Shown piece after piece: positions 52,977-62,165 of a DNA stretch of 64,000 nucleotides. Position 1 is the first letter of the stretch. Each line of letters starts with the position of its first letter. The notes under the pieces are model-generated. The model was not told where the DNA came from. It did not search any database and saw nothing but the letters and a program-made list of their open reading frames with translations. The position numbers and the translations under genes are program-made. Source of the stretch: Azotimanducus chitobiosivorans (GTDB lineage: Bacteria > Pseudomonadota > Gammaproteobacteria > Pseudomonadales > Azotimanducaceae); assembly GCA_965200235.1 (NCBI GenBank), contig OZ241339.1:1-64000 (forward strand), given 5' to 3'.

Positions 52977-55745
52977 TTAACGGAAGTTCATCCTCAGCGT
53001 GGCGCCCACCATTCTCGGCGGTGCGCGGAAGGTGCTGTAGCTGCCGCCTTGCAAGACTGAGTTGAACACCAAGGTTCGAATGTGGTTGTCGAGCAGGTTT
53101 CTCGCCCAGAACTGAACATCCCACCGGTCATCCTCGGCGCGCAGGCCAAGTTGCAGGTTGACGAGGAACTCGCCGTTGACTTCTTTCTCAATCCGCAAGT
53201 CCGAACCAGTGTTATGCGGACCGCGATAGCCCACGTTAATGTTGCCGTAGGCCATCGTATTGTTGAACGCAGGGCGCTCAGCAAAGAGTGACGTGCTGCC
53301 TTGCCATGCGGGCGCGTGGGTGATTCGTCGGCCCTCAATGTTCTCAAGCGAAGCCCAGTCTTCGAGCAGCGCGTATTCCTGGGCAAGGAATAGCTCGGTC
53401 TCGGTTCTGGGGTCATTGAGGTCGTCGCCGTATCTGGCATCGGCGTAGGTGAGGCCGAGGCTCCAGAAGACGTTTTCGGTGAGCACCAAGCTGCTTTCAA
53501 TCTCGACGCCCTTGCTGATCATTTCGTCCGTGTTGCTGATGAGGAACCCAGTGCCTGTGAAGGTGTTGAGCTGGAAGTCCTCGAAGTCACTGTAGAAGAG
53601 CGCGATGTTGGTGGTCAGGCGACCATCCAAAAACTGGCCCTTCACGCCGAGCTCGTAGGCGTTGACGAACTCCGGTTCAAAACTATGGTCGTCATCAAAG
53701 AACGCGCAATCAAGATGCGCGATATTCGGATTGGTGGCACCGGTGCCTCGACCGCACTCAAACTGCGTGAGGCCGTTGCGGCCTTGATCATTGCCGGTGG
53801 CATCCCTGACTGCCTGCGGCACATCGCCGACCAGTCCACTTTCGGACAGAAACCGGGCATCGCCGCCGGTCGCGATAAAGGTCGCAAATATATCCATCTC
53901 GATCGCCTGCTGGTCGAGATTGAAGCCGCCTGCTTTGTAGCCGCGTGAGACGCTGCCGTAGACATTGACCTCATCACTGAAGGCGTAGGACAGGCTGACC
54001 GTGCCGGTCCATTCCTCCTCGGTCTCATCGTCTTGCCACGACACGTTGTTGCAGAAGGCGCCAATGAAGACCAAGCCTGAGCAGTGGGCTTCATTGAATT
54101 CGTCGCGCAGCATCGCGGCAAGCAGGTCGCGCTCGGACCCCTGTATCGGGTCAACACCGTTGATGCGGGTGATGGCCTCCTTGGTTTCGCTTGAGTAGCG
54201 CGCGCCAACTGTCAGCGTGAGCCTGTCCGAGAAATCAAAGGTATTGTGGGTGAAAATCGACCAGCCCTCGGTTTCTTGGCCGTAGTCAGCAGAGTAGCCA
54301 TCGTGCTCTTGATAGTTAGGACGACGGGTCGTGTCGTCACCGCCACGAGTTCCTGACACAGGGTCGTAGGTGCCTAGTCCCGCTCCTGTAGTTGTGCCAA
54401 AAGGCGCTCCCGTCAGTGAAGACAAGCCAGCGCCTACGCCACCATCCCATGGTGCCAAGCCAACAATATATCGGCTCAAGTAGCGCGGACCGTCCTTCGC
54501 CAAGCGAATTGCCTCGTCGGTGACGATGTCCTCGGTGTAAATATATGCGCCGACCAAATAGCTCGCCCGCTCAGTGTTGAACTGCAATTGCAATTCTTGA
54601 GAGAAGTTCTCGAACGACTCAGACGTATATTGCGGTTGCAAGAGGTCTGCGCCTGAAAAGTCGATATCCTGACCGCGGTCAACATCAAACTCGCGATAGG
54701 ACGTAATTGAGGTGAGCGACAGGCTGTCATTGATGTTCCAATTGAATTGGTTTTGGATGCCCTTGTCCTCAACGACTTCGAATGGCGTGAAGTTGACTCC
54801 AACGTCGTAGGTATCGTTACCGGGCTCTGCTGGCTTGCCAGTTTCGGTCAAGAGACTGTTGATGATGACGCCCGGGGGGACCCCTAGGTTCAGAGCGCCC
54901 CTCGTTGTGGCGCTCGGCCCTTGCTCAGTGAGATTCGCGTAGTGAAAATTGGCGGGGCAGCAGTCCTCGTCCCTGTCGGTGTAATCGACGATGACGCGGT
55001 TGTCCCACGTACCGCCCTGCCACAGAAGCTGCCCCTTGAAGGTGAAGCGGTCGCGACTGTCAAACGCATTGTCGCTGGTATTGTCTTCGTAGTAGCCGTC
55101 CCGCTGGTGGTAGTTGAAACTCACCCGGTAGGCGATCTCGTCGCCCATCAGCGGGCCGGTCGTGGACGCTTGCACCTTGGCTGATGCGAAATCGCCGGCG
55201 CTCAAGGCCACCATTGACGATCGTTCAAACTCCGGCTGCTTGGTGATGATCTGCAAGGCGCCGGCGCTTGTGTTCTTGCCGAACAGGGTGCCTTGCGGAC
55301 CGCGCAATACTTCAATGCGGTCGATGTCAACAAAGTCCGCAAAAGCTTGTCCGGCGCGACTGCGATAGACGCCGTCGATGAAGGTGCCGACAGCGGCTTC
55401 AAGCCCTGGGTTGTTGCCCGTGGTGCCGACGCCGCGAATCCGCACCGTGCCGCCGTTGGACGTTGAGTTAGAGCTGTAGACCGAGATCGATGGCGAGACT
55501 TCTTGCAGGCCATACAGATCCTGCACGCCTCGCGCTTCCAAGTCTTCTCCTGCAAAAGCCGACACTGCGATCGGGATATCTTGGATCGACTCTTCGCGTC
55601 TCGTTGCGGTGACGATAATCTCCTCAACAGAGCTTTGTGCACCGGATTCAGCCGATGCCATCGGTGCGGCTAGCAGGCCGAAGCCGACTGCCAACACCAG
55701 CTTCGACAGGCACAGCTTTCTTGCTTCGTTGTTCAACGATTTCAC
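52977..55745 (-). CDS. TonB-dependent receptor, second
   Basis: A 922-residue outer-membrane receptor. GTG at 55745 is preceded by GGGGAGAA and followed by a signal peptide ending ASA. The plug shows EEIIVTATRREESIQDIPIAV, VRIRGVGTTGNNPG and EVLRGPQGTLFGKNTSAGAL, the pattern of sphingomonad/SusC-like catabolic receptors. The barrel runs to the C-terminus MVGATLRMNFR. Ligand unknown; family members import siderophores, vitamin B12 or plant and fungal compounds. Confidence 0.93.
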   Translation of the reverse strand: MKSLNNEARKLCLSKLVLAVGFGLLAAPMASAESGAQSSVEEIIVTATRREESIQDIPIAVSAFAGEDLEARGVQDLYGLQEVSPSISVYSSNSTSNGGTVRIRGVGTTGNNPGLEAAVGTFIDGVYRSRAGQAFADFVDIDRIEVLRGPQGTLFGKNTSAGALQIITKQPEFERSSMVALSAGDFASAKVQASTTGPLMGDEIAYRVSFNYHQRDGYYEDNTSDNAFDSRDRFTFKGQLLWQGGTWDNRVIVDYTDRDEDCCPANFHYANLTEQGPSATTRGALNLGVPPGVIINSLLTETGKPAEPGNDTYDVGVNFTPFEVVEDKGIQNQFNWNINDSLSLTSITSYREFDVDRGQDIDFSGADLLQPQYTSESFENFSQELQLQFNTERASYLVGAYIYTEDIVTDEAIRLAKDGPRYLSRYIVGLAPWDGGVGAGLSSLTGAPFGTTTGAGLGTYDPVSGTRGGDDTTRRPNYQEHDGYSADYGQETEGWSIFTHNTFDFSDRLTLTVGARYSSETKEAITRINGVDPIQGSERDLLAAMLRDEFNEAHCSGLVFIGAFCNNVSWQDDETEEEWTGTVSLSYAFSDEVNVYGSVSRGYKAGGFNLDQQAIEMDIFATFIATGGDARFLSESGLVGDVPQAVRDATGNDQGRNGLTQFECGRGTGATNPNIAHLDCAFFDDDHSFEPEFVNAYELGVKGQFLDGRLTTNIALFYSDFEDFQLNTFTGTGFLISNTDEMISKGVEIESSLVLTENVFWSLGLTYADARYGDDLNDPRTETELFLAQEYALLEDWASLENIEGRRITHAPAWQGSTSLFAERPAFNNTMAYGNINVGYRGPHNTGSDLRIEKEVNGEFLVNLQLGLRAEDDRWDVQFWARNLLDNHIRTLVFNSVLQGGSYSTFRAPPRMVGATLRMNFR

Positions 55746-55910
55746 GGTTATTCTCCCCCTTGTGGTCACTCTTGCATGAGTGAGGTGATGATTGGTAAGT
55801 GGGCAACAAACAGCAATGCTACACCAGTCTGCCATGCAATGTGATGCATGGCGCGATCTTTAGGATCGTCCTCTTCTCTCGGAAATGCTCGCGACACGCT
55901 CTCATCCGAT

Positions 55911-55939
55911 TTGACACGAAATAGTTAGTGGGGTTAGAG
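55911..55939 (+). promoter_or_regulatory. Candidate promoter of the S10 operon
   Basis: TTGACA (55911-55916), a 17-bp spacer and TTAGAG (55934-55939). The -35 is perfect and the -10 weak. The leader then runs 135 bp to rpsJ and holds a hairpin at about 55984-56016 (GTGGGC/GCCCAC with inner GCTGAC/GTCAGC). This accounts for the 329-bp gap between the TonB receptor and rpsJ starts. Whether L4 acts on this leader, as in E. coli, cannot be judged. Confidence 0.55.
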
Positions 55940-56074
55940 TGCGCAGTCTTTTTGCCCGAACTGCCGAGGATTCGCGTAAGCGGGTGGGCTGCTGCTGACG
56001 GTCAGCGTCCGCCCACGCCTTCCCCTAGTCCTTGACACGCGCTTCGGGCAATACCAATTCTTGAGGAGTGATTC

Positions 56075-56395
56075 TTGGAAAGCGAAGGCATTCGCATACG
56101 CCTGAAGGCATACGATCACCGCTTGATCGACGCATCGACGCGGGAGATTGTTGATGCCGCCAAGCGCACCGGCGCACGCATTCGCGGGCCCATTCCCCTG
56201 CCTACGCGAAAAGAAAAGTACACCGTCCTCATCTCGCCGCACGTCAATAAAGACGCGCGCGATCAATACGAAATCCGCACCCACAAGCGCTTGATCGACA
56301 TCATCGACAGCACGGGCAAGACCGTGGATGCGCTGACCAAGCTTGACTTGGCGGCGGGTGTCGAAGTTCAGATCAGCCTCAAGCAACCTGAGTAA
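56075..56395 (+). CDS. rpsJ: 30S ribosomal protein S10
   Basis: First gene of the S10 operon. The 106-residue protein has RIRLKAYDHRLIDAST and GARIRGPIPLPTRKEKYTV, typical of S10 (NusE), which also serves in antitermination. It starts with TTG, preceded by GAGGAG; the next residues (ESEGIRIRLKAY) would allow no later start. The tuf/fus genes that often precede it are replaced by the divergent TonB receptor. Confidence 0.97.
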   Translation: MESEGIRIRLKAYDHRLIDASTREIVDAAKRTGARIRGPIPLPTRKEKYTVLISPHVNKDARDQYEIRTHKRLIDIIDSTGKTVDALTKLDLAAGVEVQISLKQPE

Positions 56396-56413
56396 CCGCA
56401 GAGTACCCGTCAC

Positions 56414-57043
56414 ATGGCCATCGGCGTTGTTGGAACAAAGCGCGGCATGACGCGCGTTTTCGAAGAGGATGGTCGAAGCGTCCCGGTCACCGTCGTGGAG
56501 GTGCATCCCAATCGCGTGACCCAAATCAAAACCGGTGAAAGCGATGGCTATCATGCGGTGCAAGTCACCACCGGCGAGCGCAAGGCGCAGCGCGTCAATC
56601 GCGCGGCGCAAGGGCACTTTTCAAAGGCGGGTACGCTGCCGGGGCGGGGGCTGTGGGAGTTTCGCGCTTCCGAGGAAGACTTAACAGACCTGTCGCCTGG
56701 CGACGAATGGGGCGTGGATCGATTCGAAGAGGGTCAGCGCGTCAAGGTCACTGGTGTCTCCAAGGGCAAGGGCTTCGCCGGCACCATCAAACGCTGGAAC
56801 TTTAAGAGCCAAGACGCAACCCATGGCAATTCGCTCGCGCACCGCGCCGCGGGCTCGATTGGCCAGTGCCAGACACCTGGCCGTGTCTTCAAAGGCAAGA
56901 AAATGGCTGGGCACATGGGCGCGGAGCAGGTCACGGTGAAGAATCTCACCATTGTCCGCATCGATACCGAAAACAACCTGCTGATGATCCGCGGCGCAGT
57001 GCCCGGCGCCACCTCTGGCGATCTCATCGTCTGTGGACAGTAG
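56414..57043 (+). CDS. rplC: 50S ribosomal protein L3
   Basis: A 209-residue L3 with GVVGTKRGMTRVF at the start and GSIGQCQTPGRVFKGKKMAG near 148-167, where the glutamine methylated in E. coli (Gln150) is conserved in context. It binds 23S near its 3' end and starts 50S assembly. It follows rpsJ by 18 bp. Confidence 0.97.
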   Translation: MAIGVVGTKRGMTRVFEEDGRSVPVTVVEVHPNRVTQIKTGESDGYHAVQVTTGERKAQRVNRAAQGHFSKAGTLPGRGLWEFRASEEDLTDLSPGDEWGVDRFEEGQRVKVTGVSKGKGFAGTIKRWNFKSQDATHGNSLAHRAAGSIGQCQTPGRVFKGKKMAGHMGAEQVTVKNLTIVRIDTENNLLMIRGAVPGATSGDLIVCGQ

Positions 57044-57064
57044 TCAATAGAAGGCGCGCGCAAG

Positions 57065-57697
57065 ATGGAACTCAACGTGGCGACATTGGCAGGCTCAAGC
57101 GGCGAATCCGCAGCACCGAAGGGTGTTCAAGTCAGCGATGCAGTCTTTGCCCGCGAATATCAGCAGAGCCTCGTGCATCAGGTCGTGGTTGCGCATCTTG
57201 CTGGTGCGAGACAAGGCAGTGTTCAACAGAAGAGCCGCTCCGATGCGCGTGGCGGCGGGCGCAAGCCTTGGCGGCAGAAGCGCCTTGGTCGTGCGCGCGC
57301 CGGCACCATCCGCAGCCCGATCTGGCGCGGCGGCGGCGTGACCTTTGCCGCTCGGCCTAGAGACTACGCACAGAAAGTGAACCGCAAGATGTATCGCGGA
57401 GCGATGCGGTCAATTGTTTCGGAATTGCATCGCTCAGCGCGGCTCACTGTCGTTGACGACCTCGTATTGGAAGCGCCGAAGACTCGTGAGCTCGTTGGCC
57501 TGCTTGCCACGCTCAACGTGACCCGCCCCTTGATTGTGCATCACGATCCGAGTGCGAACCTTATTCTCGCAGCGCGCAACCTGCCCAGTGTGGCGGTGTT
57601 TGAAGCGCGCGAAGTGAATCCTGTGGCGCTGCTTGCACATGAATCGGTGCTCATCACCGAACCTGCGCTGCGGGTGGTTGAGGAGATGCTGTCATGA
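57065..57697 (+). CDS. rplD: 50S ribosomal protein L4
   Basis: A 210-residue L4 with the tunnel-loop region KSRSDARGGGRKPWRQKRLGRAR and the C-terminal VLITEPALRVVEEML. In E. coli L4 represses its own operon; whether that holds here is unknown. It overlaps rplW by four bases (ATGA). Confidence 0.97.
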   Translation: MELNVATLAGSSGESAAPKGVQVSDAVFAREYQQSLVHQVVVAHLAGARQGSVQQKSRSDARGGGRKPWRQKRLGRARAGTIRSPIWRGGGVTFAARPRDYAQKVNRKMYRGAMRSIVSELHRSARLTVVDDLVLEAPKTRELVGLLATLNVTRPLIVHHDPSANLILAARNLPSVAVFEAREVNPVALLAHESVLITEPALRVVEEMLS

Positions 57698-58020
57698 GCG
57701 CCTCCGCAGTGAACACTGCCCGCGAAGAACGCAAGTACGAAGTGCTCCGTTCGCCGCATATCACCGAGAAGGCGACGCGCATCGCCGACGAGTCGCGCCA
57801 ATACGTCTTTCGTGTTGCCAAGGATGCCACCAAGAAGGACATCGCACGGGCGGTCGAGGAAATCTTCAAAGTCGAAGTGCTTGGCGTGACCACCCTCCAT
57901 GTGAAAGGCAAGCTCAAGGGCGGATTTGGCCGTCGCAAGCCGCATCGCCAAGCGTCATGGAAAAAGGCCTACGTCAGGATTGCGGAAGGTCAGGACATCG
58001 ACTTCTTGTCGGTCGGATAG
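57694..58020 (+). CDS. rplW: 50S ribosomal protein L23
   Basis: A 108-residue L23 with VLRSPHITEKATR near the start and KAYVRIAEGQDIDFL at the end. It lies at the exit tunnel, where SRP and trigger factor dock. It starts within the rplD stop. Confidence 0.96.
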   Translation: MSASAVNTAREERKYEVLRSPHITEKATRIADESRQYVFRVAKDATKKDIARAVEEIFKVEVLGVTTLHVKGKLKGGFGRRKPHRQASWKKAYVRIAEGQDIDFLSVG

Positions 58021-58030
58021 CGAGCCTCAC

Positions 58031-58861
58031 ATGCCCATCGTACGTTCCAAACCCACTTCGCCAGGTCGCCGATTCGCTTCGCGTGTTGTCACGCCCGGCC
58101 TGCACAAAGGCGGTCCGGCAAAAGGGCTTACCGCGCCTTCAAAGCGCACTGGCGCACGCAATAATCAAGGCCGGATCACCACGCGCCATCGTGGTGGCGG
58201 GCACAAGCAGCGCTATCGGATGATCGACTGGAAGCGCAACAAAGATAGCGTGCCGGCAAAAGTGGCGCGCATCGAGTACGACCCCAATCGCAGTGCCAAC
58301 ATCGCGCTGCTCAAGTATGTGGACGGCGAATACAGATATATCGTCGCGCCACGCGGCGTGGCGCAAGGTGACTCGATTCAGTCCGGCGCGTCGGCGCCGA
58401 TTGCGCCGGGCAATGCGCTGCCGCTGAAGAATATTCCCGTGGGCAGCACCGTGCACTGCATCGAGCTGAAGCCCGGCAAGGGTGCGCAGATCGCGCGCAG
58501 TGCTGGCACTTCGGCGCAAGTCATGGCGCGCGAAGGCGAGCTGGTCACATTGCGTTTGCGATCGACTGAAATGCGTCGTGTCCATGCGGCGTGCCGAGCG
58601 ACGATCGGCGAAGTCGGCAATGCTGAGCACAATCTTGTGTCGCTCGGCAAGGCTGGCGCGTCTCGCTGGCGTGGACGCCGCCCCACAGTGCGCGGGGTGG
58701 CCATGAATCCGGTAGATCATCCGCATGGCGGTGGCGAAGGGAAGACATCTGGTGGTCGCCATCCGGTCTCGCCAAGCGGCCAGCCCACCAAAGGCTTCCG
58801 CACGCGCAAGAACAAGCGTTCGGACAAGATGATTGTCAGGCGCAGGAACCGGCGCCGATAG
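58031..58861 (+). CDS. rplB: 50S ribosomal protein L2
   Basis: A 276-residue L2 starting MPIVRSKPTSPGRRF. It has GGGHKQRYRMIDWKR and the peptidyl-transferase-proximal motif GVAMNPVDHPHGGGEG with the conserved histidine. The frame is open upstream into rplW, but the ATG at 58031 is the family start. Confidence 0.97.
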   Translation: MPIVRSKPTSPGRRFASRVVTPGLHKGGPAKGLTAPSKRTGARNNQGRITTRHRGGGHKQRYRMIDWKRNKDSVPAKVARIEYDPNRSANIALLKYVDGEYRYIVAPRGVAQGDSIQSGASAPIAPGNALPLKNIPVGSTVHCIELKPGKGAQIARSAGTSAQVMAREGELVTLRLRSTEMRRVHAACRATIGEVGNAEHNLVSLGKAGASRWRGRRPTVRGVAMNPVDHPHGGGEGKTSGGRHPVSPSGQPTKGFRTRKNKRSDKMIVRRRNRRR

Positions 58862-58911
58862 ACGCACAGCCACCTATTCCCTGAAAAAGTCGCAGCACGA
58901 GTAGAGAAGTC

Positions 58912-59187
58912 ATGCCACGTTCGTTACGCAAAGGCCCCTTTGTTGACCACCACCTGCTAAGCAAGGTGCACAAGGCCAATGAAGAACGCAGCAAGCGACC
59001 GATCAAGACATGGTCGCGGCGCTCGATGATCATCCCAGATATGGTTGGTTTAACGATCGCCGTCCACAACGGACGTGCGCACATCCCGCTGTTCATCACC
59101 GAAGAAATGGTCGGGCATAAGCTCGGCGAATTTGCTGTGACCCGCACTTTTCGCGGTCACGCGGCTGACCGCAAGGCGAGACGCTAG
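58912..59187 (+). CDS. rpsS: 30S ribosomal protein S19
   Basis: A 91-residue S19 with MPRSLRKGPFVDHHLL and FAVTRTFRGHAADRKARR. It contacts the A-site finger and S13. It ends CGC-TAG, a CTAG stop like those used by the inverted-repeat elements, but no element is inserted here. Confidence 0.97.
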   Translation: MPRSLRKGPFVDHHLLSKVHKANEERSKRPIKTWSRRSMIIPDMVGLTIAVHNGRAHIPLFITEEMVGHKLGEFAVTRTFRGHAADRKARR

Positions 59188-59189
59188 TG

Positions 59190-59525
59190 ATGGGCACCTA
59201 CCGTGCGCAAGCGAACAGACAGCGAATTTCTCCGACCAAGGTGCGCCCGCTCGCCGACCTCGTTCGCGGCCGGCCTGTTGAGGAAGCGCTTAACACCTTG
59301 CAATTCAGTCCGCAGGCTGGCGCCAAGATTCTTCGCACCCTGCTTGAGTCGGCGATTGCCAATGCCGAGCATAACTTCGGGGCCGATGTGGATGAGCTCA
59401 TCATCTCCGAAATATGCGTGAACGAAGGCATGCGATTGAAGCGCGTGCGTCCGCGCGCTCGCGGACGCGCCAACCGCATCGTCAAGCGCGGCAGCCATAT
59501 CGCCTTGGCTTTGTCTGAAGCCTAA
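59190..59525 (+). CDS. rplV: 50S ribosomal protein L22
   Basis: A 111-residue L22 with ISPTKVRPLADLVRGRPVEEAL and LESAIANAEHN, then KRVRPRARGRANRI as the tunnel loop side. ATG at 59190 lies three bases after the rpsS stop; a GTG at 59187 is possible. Confidence 0.96.
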   Translation: MGTYRAQANRQRISPTKVRPLADLVRGRPVEEALNTLQFSPQAGAKILRTLLESAIANAEHNFGADVDELIISEICVNEGMRLKRVRPRARGRANRIVKRGSHIALALSEA

Positions 59526-59550
59526 CGAACAGGACGAAAGAGAACACGCC

Positions 59551-60216
59551 ATGGGACAGAAAGTACATCCAATCGGAATGCGGCTTGGCATTGTCAAGGA
59601 TCACACGTCTGTGTGGTACGCCGACAAGGCGACCTACGCCAACTACCTGATTTCCGACATGGAGGTGCGCGAGTTCCTGTACAACCATGAGCGCCTCGCT
59701 GAGGCATCAGTGAGCCGCATTGACATCGAGCGTACCAAGGATACGGTGCGCATCACCATACACACGGCGAGGCCCGGCATCGTCATCGGAAAGAAGGGCG
59801 AGGATGTCGAGCGCCTGCGTGAAGAACTCAACGCCCTCACGGGACTACAGGTGACCATCAGCATTCGCGAGATCCGGAAGCCCGAGATCGATGCGCAACT
59901 GGTCGCGCAGAGTATCGCCCAGCAGCTTGAACGTCGCGCACAGTTCCGTCGCGTGATGCGGCGCGCTGTCCGCAACGCCATGCGCCTCGGCGCCGAAGGC
60001 ATCAAGGTGCGCGTGGCGGGACGCCTTGGCGGTGTCGATATCGCCCGCGCCGAGGTCTACCATGAAGGGCGAGTGCCCTTGCATACGCTGCGTGCGGATA
60101 TCGACTATGCCTCATTGCAAGCGCACACCAATACCGGTGTGCTTGGCGTCAAGGTCTGGATCTTCAAGGGCGAAGTCATCGGTGATGAGCCCTTGCAAGC
60201 GAGCGCTGGCAACTAG
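59551..60216 (+). CDS. rpsC: 30S ribosomal protein S3
   Basis: A 221-residue S3 with GQKVHPIGMRLGIVKDHTS at the start, the KH motif PGIVIGKKGEDVERLR and RVAGRLGGVDIARAE. It forms part of the mRNA entry site. It ends AAC-TAG, and this TAG is the first CTAG flank of element 3. Confidence 0.97.
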   Translation: MGQKVHPIGMRLGIVKDHTSVWYADKATYANYLISDMEVREFLYNHERLAEASVSRIDIERTKDTVRITIHTARPGIVIGKKGEDVERLREELNALTGLQVTISIREIRKPEIDAQLVAQSIAQQLERRAQFRRVMRRAVRNAMRLGAEGIKVRVAGRLGGVDIARAEVYHEGRVPLHTLRADIDYASLQAHTNTGVLGVKVWIFKGEVIGDEPLQASAGN

Positions 60217-60459
60217 GGCGTGTTAACACTATGCACGTTGACGCTGCCGAGACACGTTTTCCGCCAGACAAGGCCGAGCGAGCGCTGTGTGGCCTACCCC
60301 ACATGAGCGAGCGAGAACGAAGGCTGGCGGAAAACGGGGCCGGCCCGAAGGGTTGTCGCCTGAGCAAGAGCCGGAGCGAACACTTTGGGGCATGCGAATG
60401 GGCTTTTTCGGCTCTTGCACAGGCGACAACAGCGTCGGCGGGCATAGTGTTAACACGCC
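60217..60459. mobile_element. CTAG-flanked inverted-repeat element 3, inside the S10 operon
   Basis: A 243-bp non-coding insert lies between CTAG at 60213-60216 (containing the rpsC stop) and CTAG at 60460-60463. The outer arms, including the flanks, are 34-bp inverted repeats (60213-60246 and 60430-60463), starting CTAGGGCGTGTTAACACTAT, with about four mismatches in the inner third. Inside, CGTTTTCCGCCAG and CTGGCGGAAAACG form a second inverted pair, and GGTTGTCGCCTG with CAGGCGACAAC a third. The element must be transcribed with the operon. Confidence 0.8.
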
Positions 60460-60492
60460 CTAGCGCACTGTCCTCATAAAAAGTAATCCATC

Positions 60493-60906
60493 ATGCTGCA
60501 ACCGAAGAGAACCAAATACCGCAAACAACAGACTGGCCGCAACCGTGGCCTCGCGCAGCGTGGCAACCGCGTCAGCTTTGGCGAGTTCGGACTGCGCTCG
60601 ACTTCGCGTGGCCGACTCACGGCGCGCCAAATAGAAGCTGGCCGACGCGCCATGACGCGCCATATTCGTCGCGGCGGCAAGGTGTGGATTCGCGTGTTTC
60701 CCGATAAGCCCATCACCAAAAAGCCGCTCGAAGTGCGCCAAGGCAAGGGCAAGGGCAGCGTTGAATACTGGGTGGCGCAGATTCAGCCGGGGCGCATGCT
60801 CTACGAGATGGAAGGCGTTGCCGAGGAAGTCGCGCGCGAAGCCTTCGCGCTCGCTGCGAGCAAGCTGCCGGTGAAGACCGCGTTTACCAAGCGCGGCGCG
60901 ATGTGA
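60493..60906 (+). CDS. rplP: 50S ribosomal protein L16
   Basis: A 137-residue L16 starting MLQPKRTKYRKQQTGRNRG, with VWIRVFPDKPITKKPLEVRQGKGKG as the conserved block. It organises the A-site. The ribosome-binding region (AAAAAGTAATCCATC) is weak and lies just past element 3, so translation may depend on RNA structure there. Confidence 0.96.
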   Translation: MLQPKRTKYRKQQTGRNRGLAQRGNRVSFGEFGLRSTSRGRLTARQIEAGRRAMTRHIRRGGKVWIRVFPDKPITKKPLEVRQGKGKGSVEYWVAQIQPGRMLYEMEGVAEEVAREAFALAASKLPVKTAFTKRGAM

Positions 60907-60922
60907 GCTTGAGACCCAGACA

Positions 60923-61153
60923 ATGACAGCCGCTTCAGAATACCGCACACAATCGACCGAAGAGCTTCGCGAAAACCTCGTCAAGCTGCGCCGGTCGAGT
61001 TTCAATCTGCGTATGCAAAAGGCGAGCGACCAGCTTGGCCAGCCGCATCTCTTGCGTGAAACGCGGCGCGAGATTGCACGCATCAAAACGTTGCTCAGCG
61101 AGCGTGAGCGGCAACAACCAGACCAAGAAAAAGACGGAGGCGCAGGCAAGTGA
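60923..61153 (+). CDS. rpmC: 50S ribosomal protein L29
   Basis: A 76-residue L29 with STEELRENLVKLRRSSFNLRMQKA and ETRREIARIKTLLSER. The tail past residue 62 is a charged extension. Its end overlaps rpsQ by four bases. Confidence 0.94.
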   Translation: MTAASEYRTQSTEELRENLVKLRRSSFNLRMQKASDQLGQPHLLRETRREIARIKTLLSERERQQPDQEKDGGAGK

Positions 61154-61419
61154 GCGATCAGGACGCTAGCAAACGGCACAATACGCTGACTGGGCGCGTT
61201 GTGAGTGACAAGCGTGACAAGTCGATCAGCGTATTGATCGAGCGTCGTGTGAAGCACCCGGTCTACGGCAAATACATTCGCCGCTCTTCGAAACTCCATG
61301 CGCACGACGAGGGCAATGAGGCGAAGTTCGGCGATCTCGTGCGCGTGCGTCAGTCGCGACCGATCTCGAAGACCAAATCATGGGTGCTCGATGCAGTCGT
61401 GGAAACAGCGCAAGCCTAA
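61150..61419 (+). CDS. rpsQ: 30S ribosomal protein S17
   Basis: An 89-residue S17 with LTGRVVSDKRDKSISVLIERR and HPVYGKYIRRSSKLHAHDE. It starts with GTG overlapping the rpmC stop (GTGA). Confidence 0.96.
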   Translation: MSDQDASKRHNTLTGRVVSDKRDKSISVLIERRVKHPVYGKYIRRSSKLHAHDEGNEAKFGDLVRVRQSRPISKTKSWVLDAVVETAQA

Positions 61420-61437
61420 CGAGCTGAGGCGAAGACA

Positions 61438-61806
61438 ATGATTCAAACTGAAACAATGCTTGAGATCGCGGATAACAGCGGTGCGCGTCGAGTGCAGTGC
61501 ATCAAGGTGCTCGGCGGTTCGCGTCGTCGCTACGCCAATATCGGCGATGTCATCAAGGTGGCGGTGAAGGAAGCTGTGCCGCGAGGCCGTGTCTCCAAAG
61601 GCGATGTCGTCAATGCCGTGGTGGTGCGTTCGGGGCAGGGCGTTCGTCGTCCGGATGGCTCGCGCATCCGCTTTGACGAGAACGCTGCTGTGCTGCTCAA
61701 CAATCAGTTCCAGCCGATTGGCACGCGCATTTTCGGGCCGGTCACGCGCGAACTTCGCAGCGAGCGTTTCATGCGTATTGTCTCCTTGGCACCGGAAGTC
61801 ATTTAG
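61438..61806 (+). CDS. rplN: 50S ribosomal protein L14
   Basis: A 122-residue L14, MIQTETMLEIADNSGARRVQCIKVLGG, ending FMRIVSLAPEVI. It lies at the subunit interface. It follows rpsQ by 18 bp. Confidence 0.97.
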   Translation: MIQTETMLEIADNSGARRVQCIKVLGGSRRRYANIGDVIKVAVKEAVPRGRVSKGDVVNAVVVRSGQGVRRPDGSRIRFDENAAVLLNNQFQPIGTRIFGPVTRELRSERFMRIVSLAPEVI

Positions 61807-61819
61807 GAGCGCCCGCGAG

Positions 61820-62152
61820 ATGAACAAGCTCAGACTTGATGATGAGGTGGTGGTGATTGCTGGTCGCGACCGGGGCCGCACTGGTCGCATCACGGCGTTT
61901 CGCAAGGGCGGGCGTGTGCTCGTCTCGGGCATCAACTTGGTGACCAAGCATGTGAAGCCTGATCCGCAGGCGATGGAAGAAGGCGGGCGGGTGAGCAAGG
62001 AATCGCCGATTCACGTGTCCAATTTGGCGCTGTGGAACCCTGACCGAGGCGAGTCGGGCGGCGGCGATCGGGTTGGCATTCGCACCGAAGACGACGGGCG
62101 CAAGGTGCGCTTTTTCAAGTCCACAGGCACGCTTGTGCCTGACAGCGCGTAA
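61820..62152 (+). CDS. rplX: 50S ribosomal protein L24
   Basis: A 110-residue L24 with the KOW motif VVVIAGRDRGRTGRI and GINLVTKHVKPDPQ. It is an assembly initiator that binds the 5' end of 23S. The start at 61820 follows rplN by 13 bp. Confidence 0.95.
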   Translation: MNKLRLDDEVVVIAGRDRGRTGRITAFRKGGRVLVSGINLVTKHVKPDPQAMEEGGRVSKESPIHVSNLALWNPDRGESGGGDRVGIRTEDDGRKVRFFKSTGTLVPDSA

Positions 62153-62165
62153 CACGGGGCAAGTC

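Noticed and set aside
55934..56617. Long open frame antisense to rpsJ and rplC
   Set aside because: It is opposite two certain ribosomal protein genes and shows no family features.
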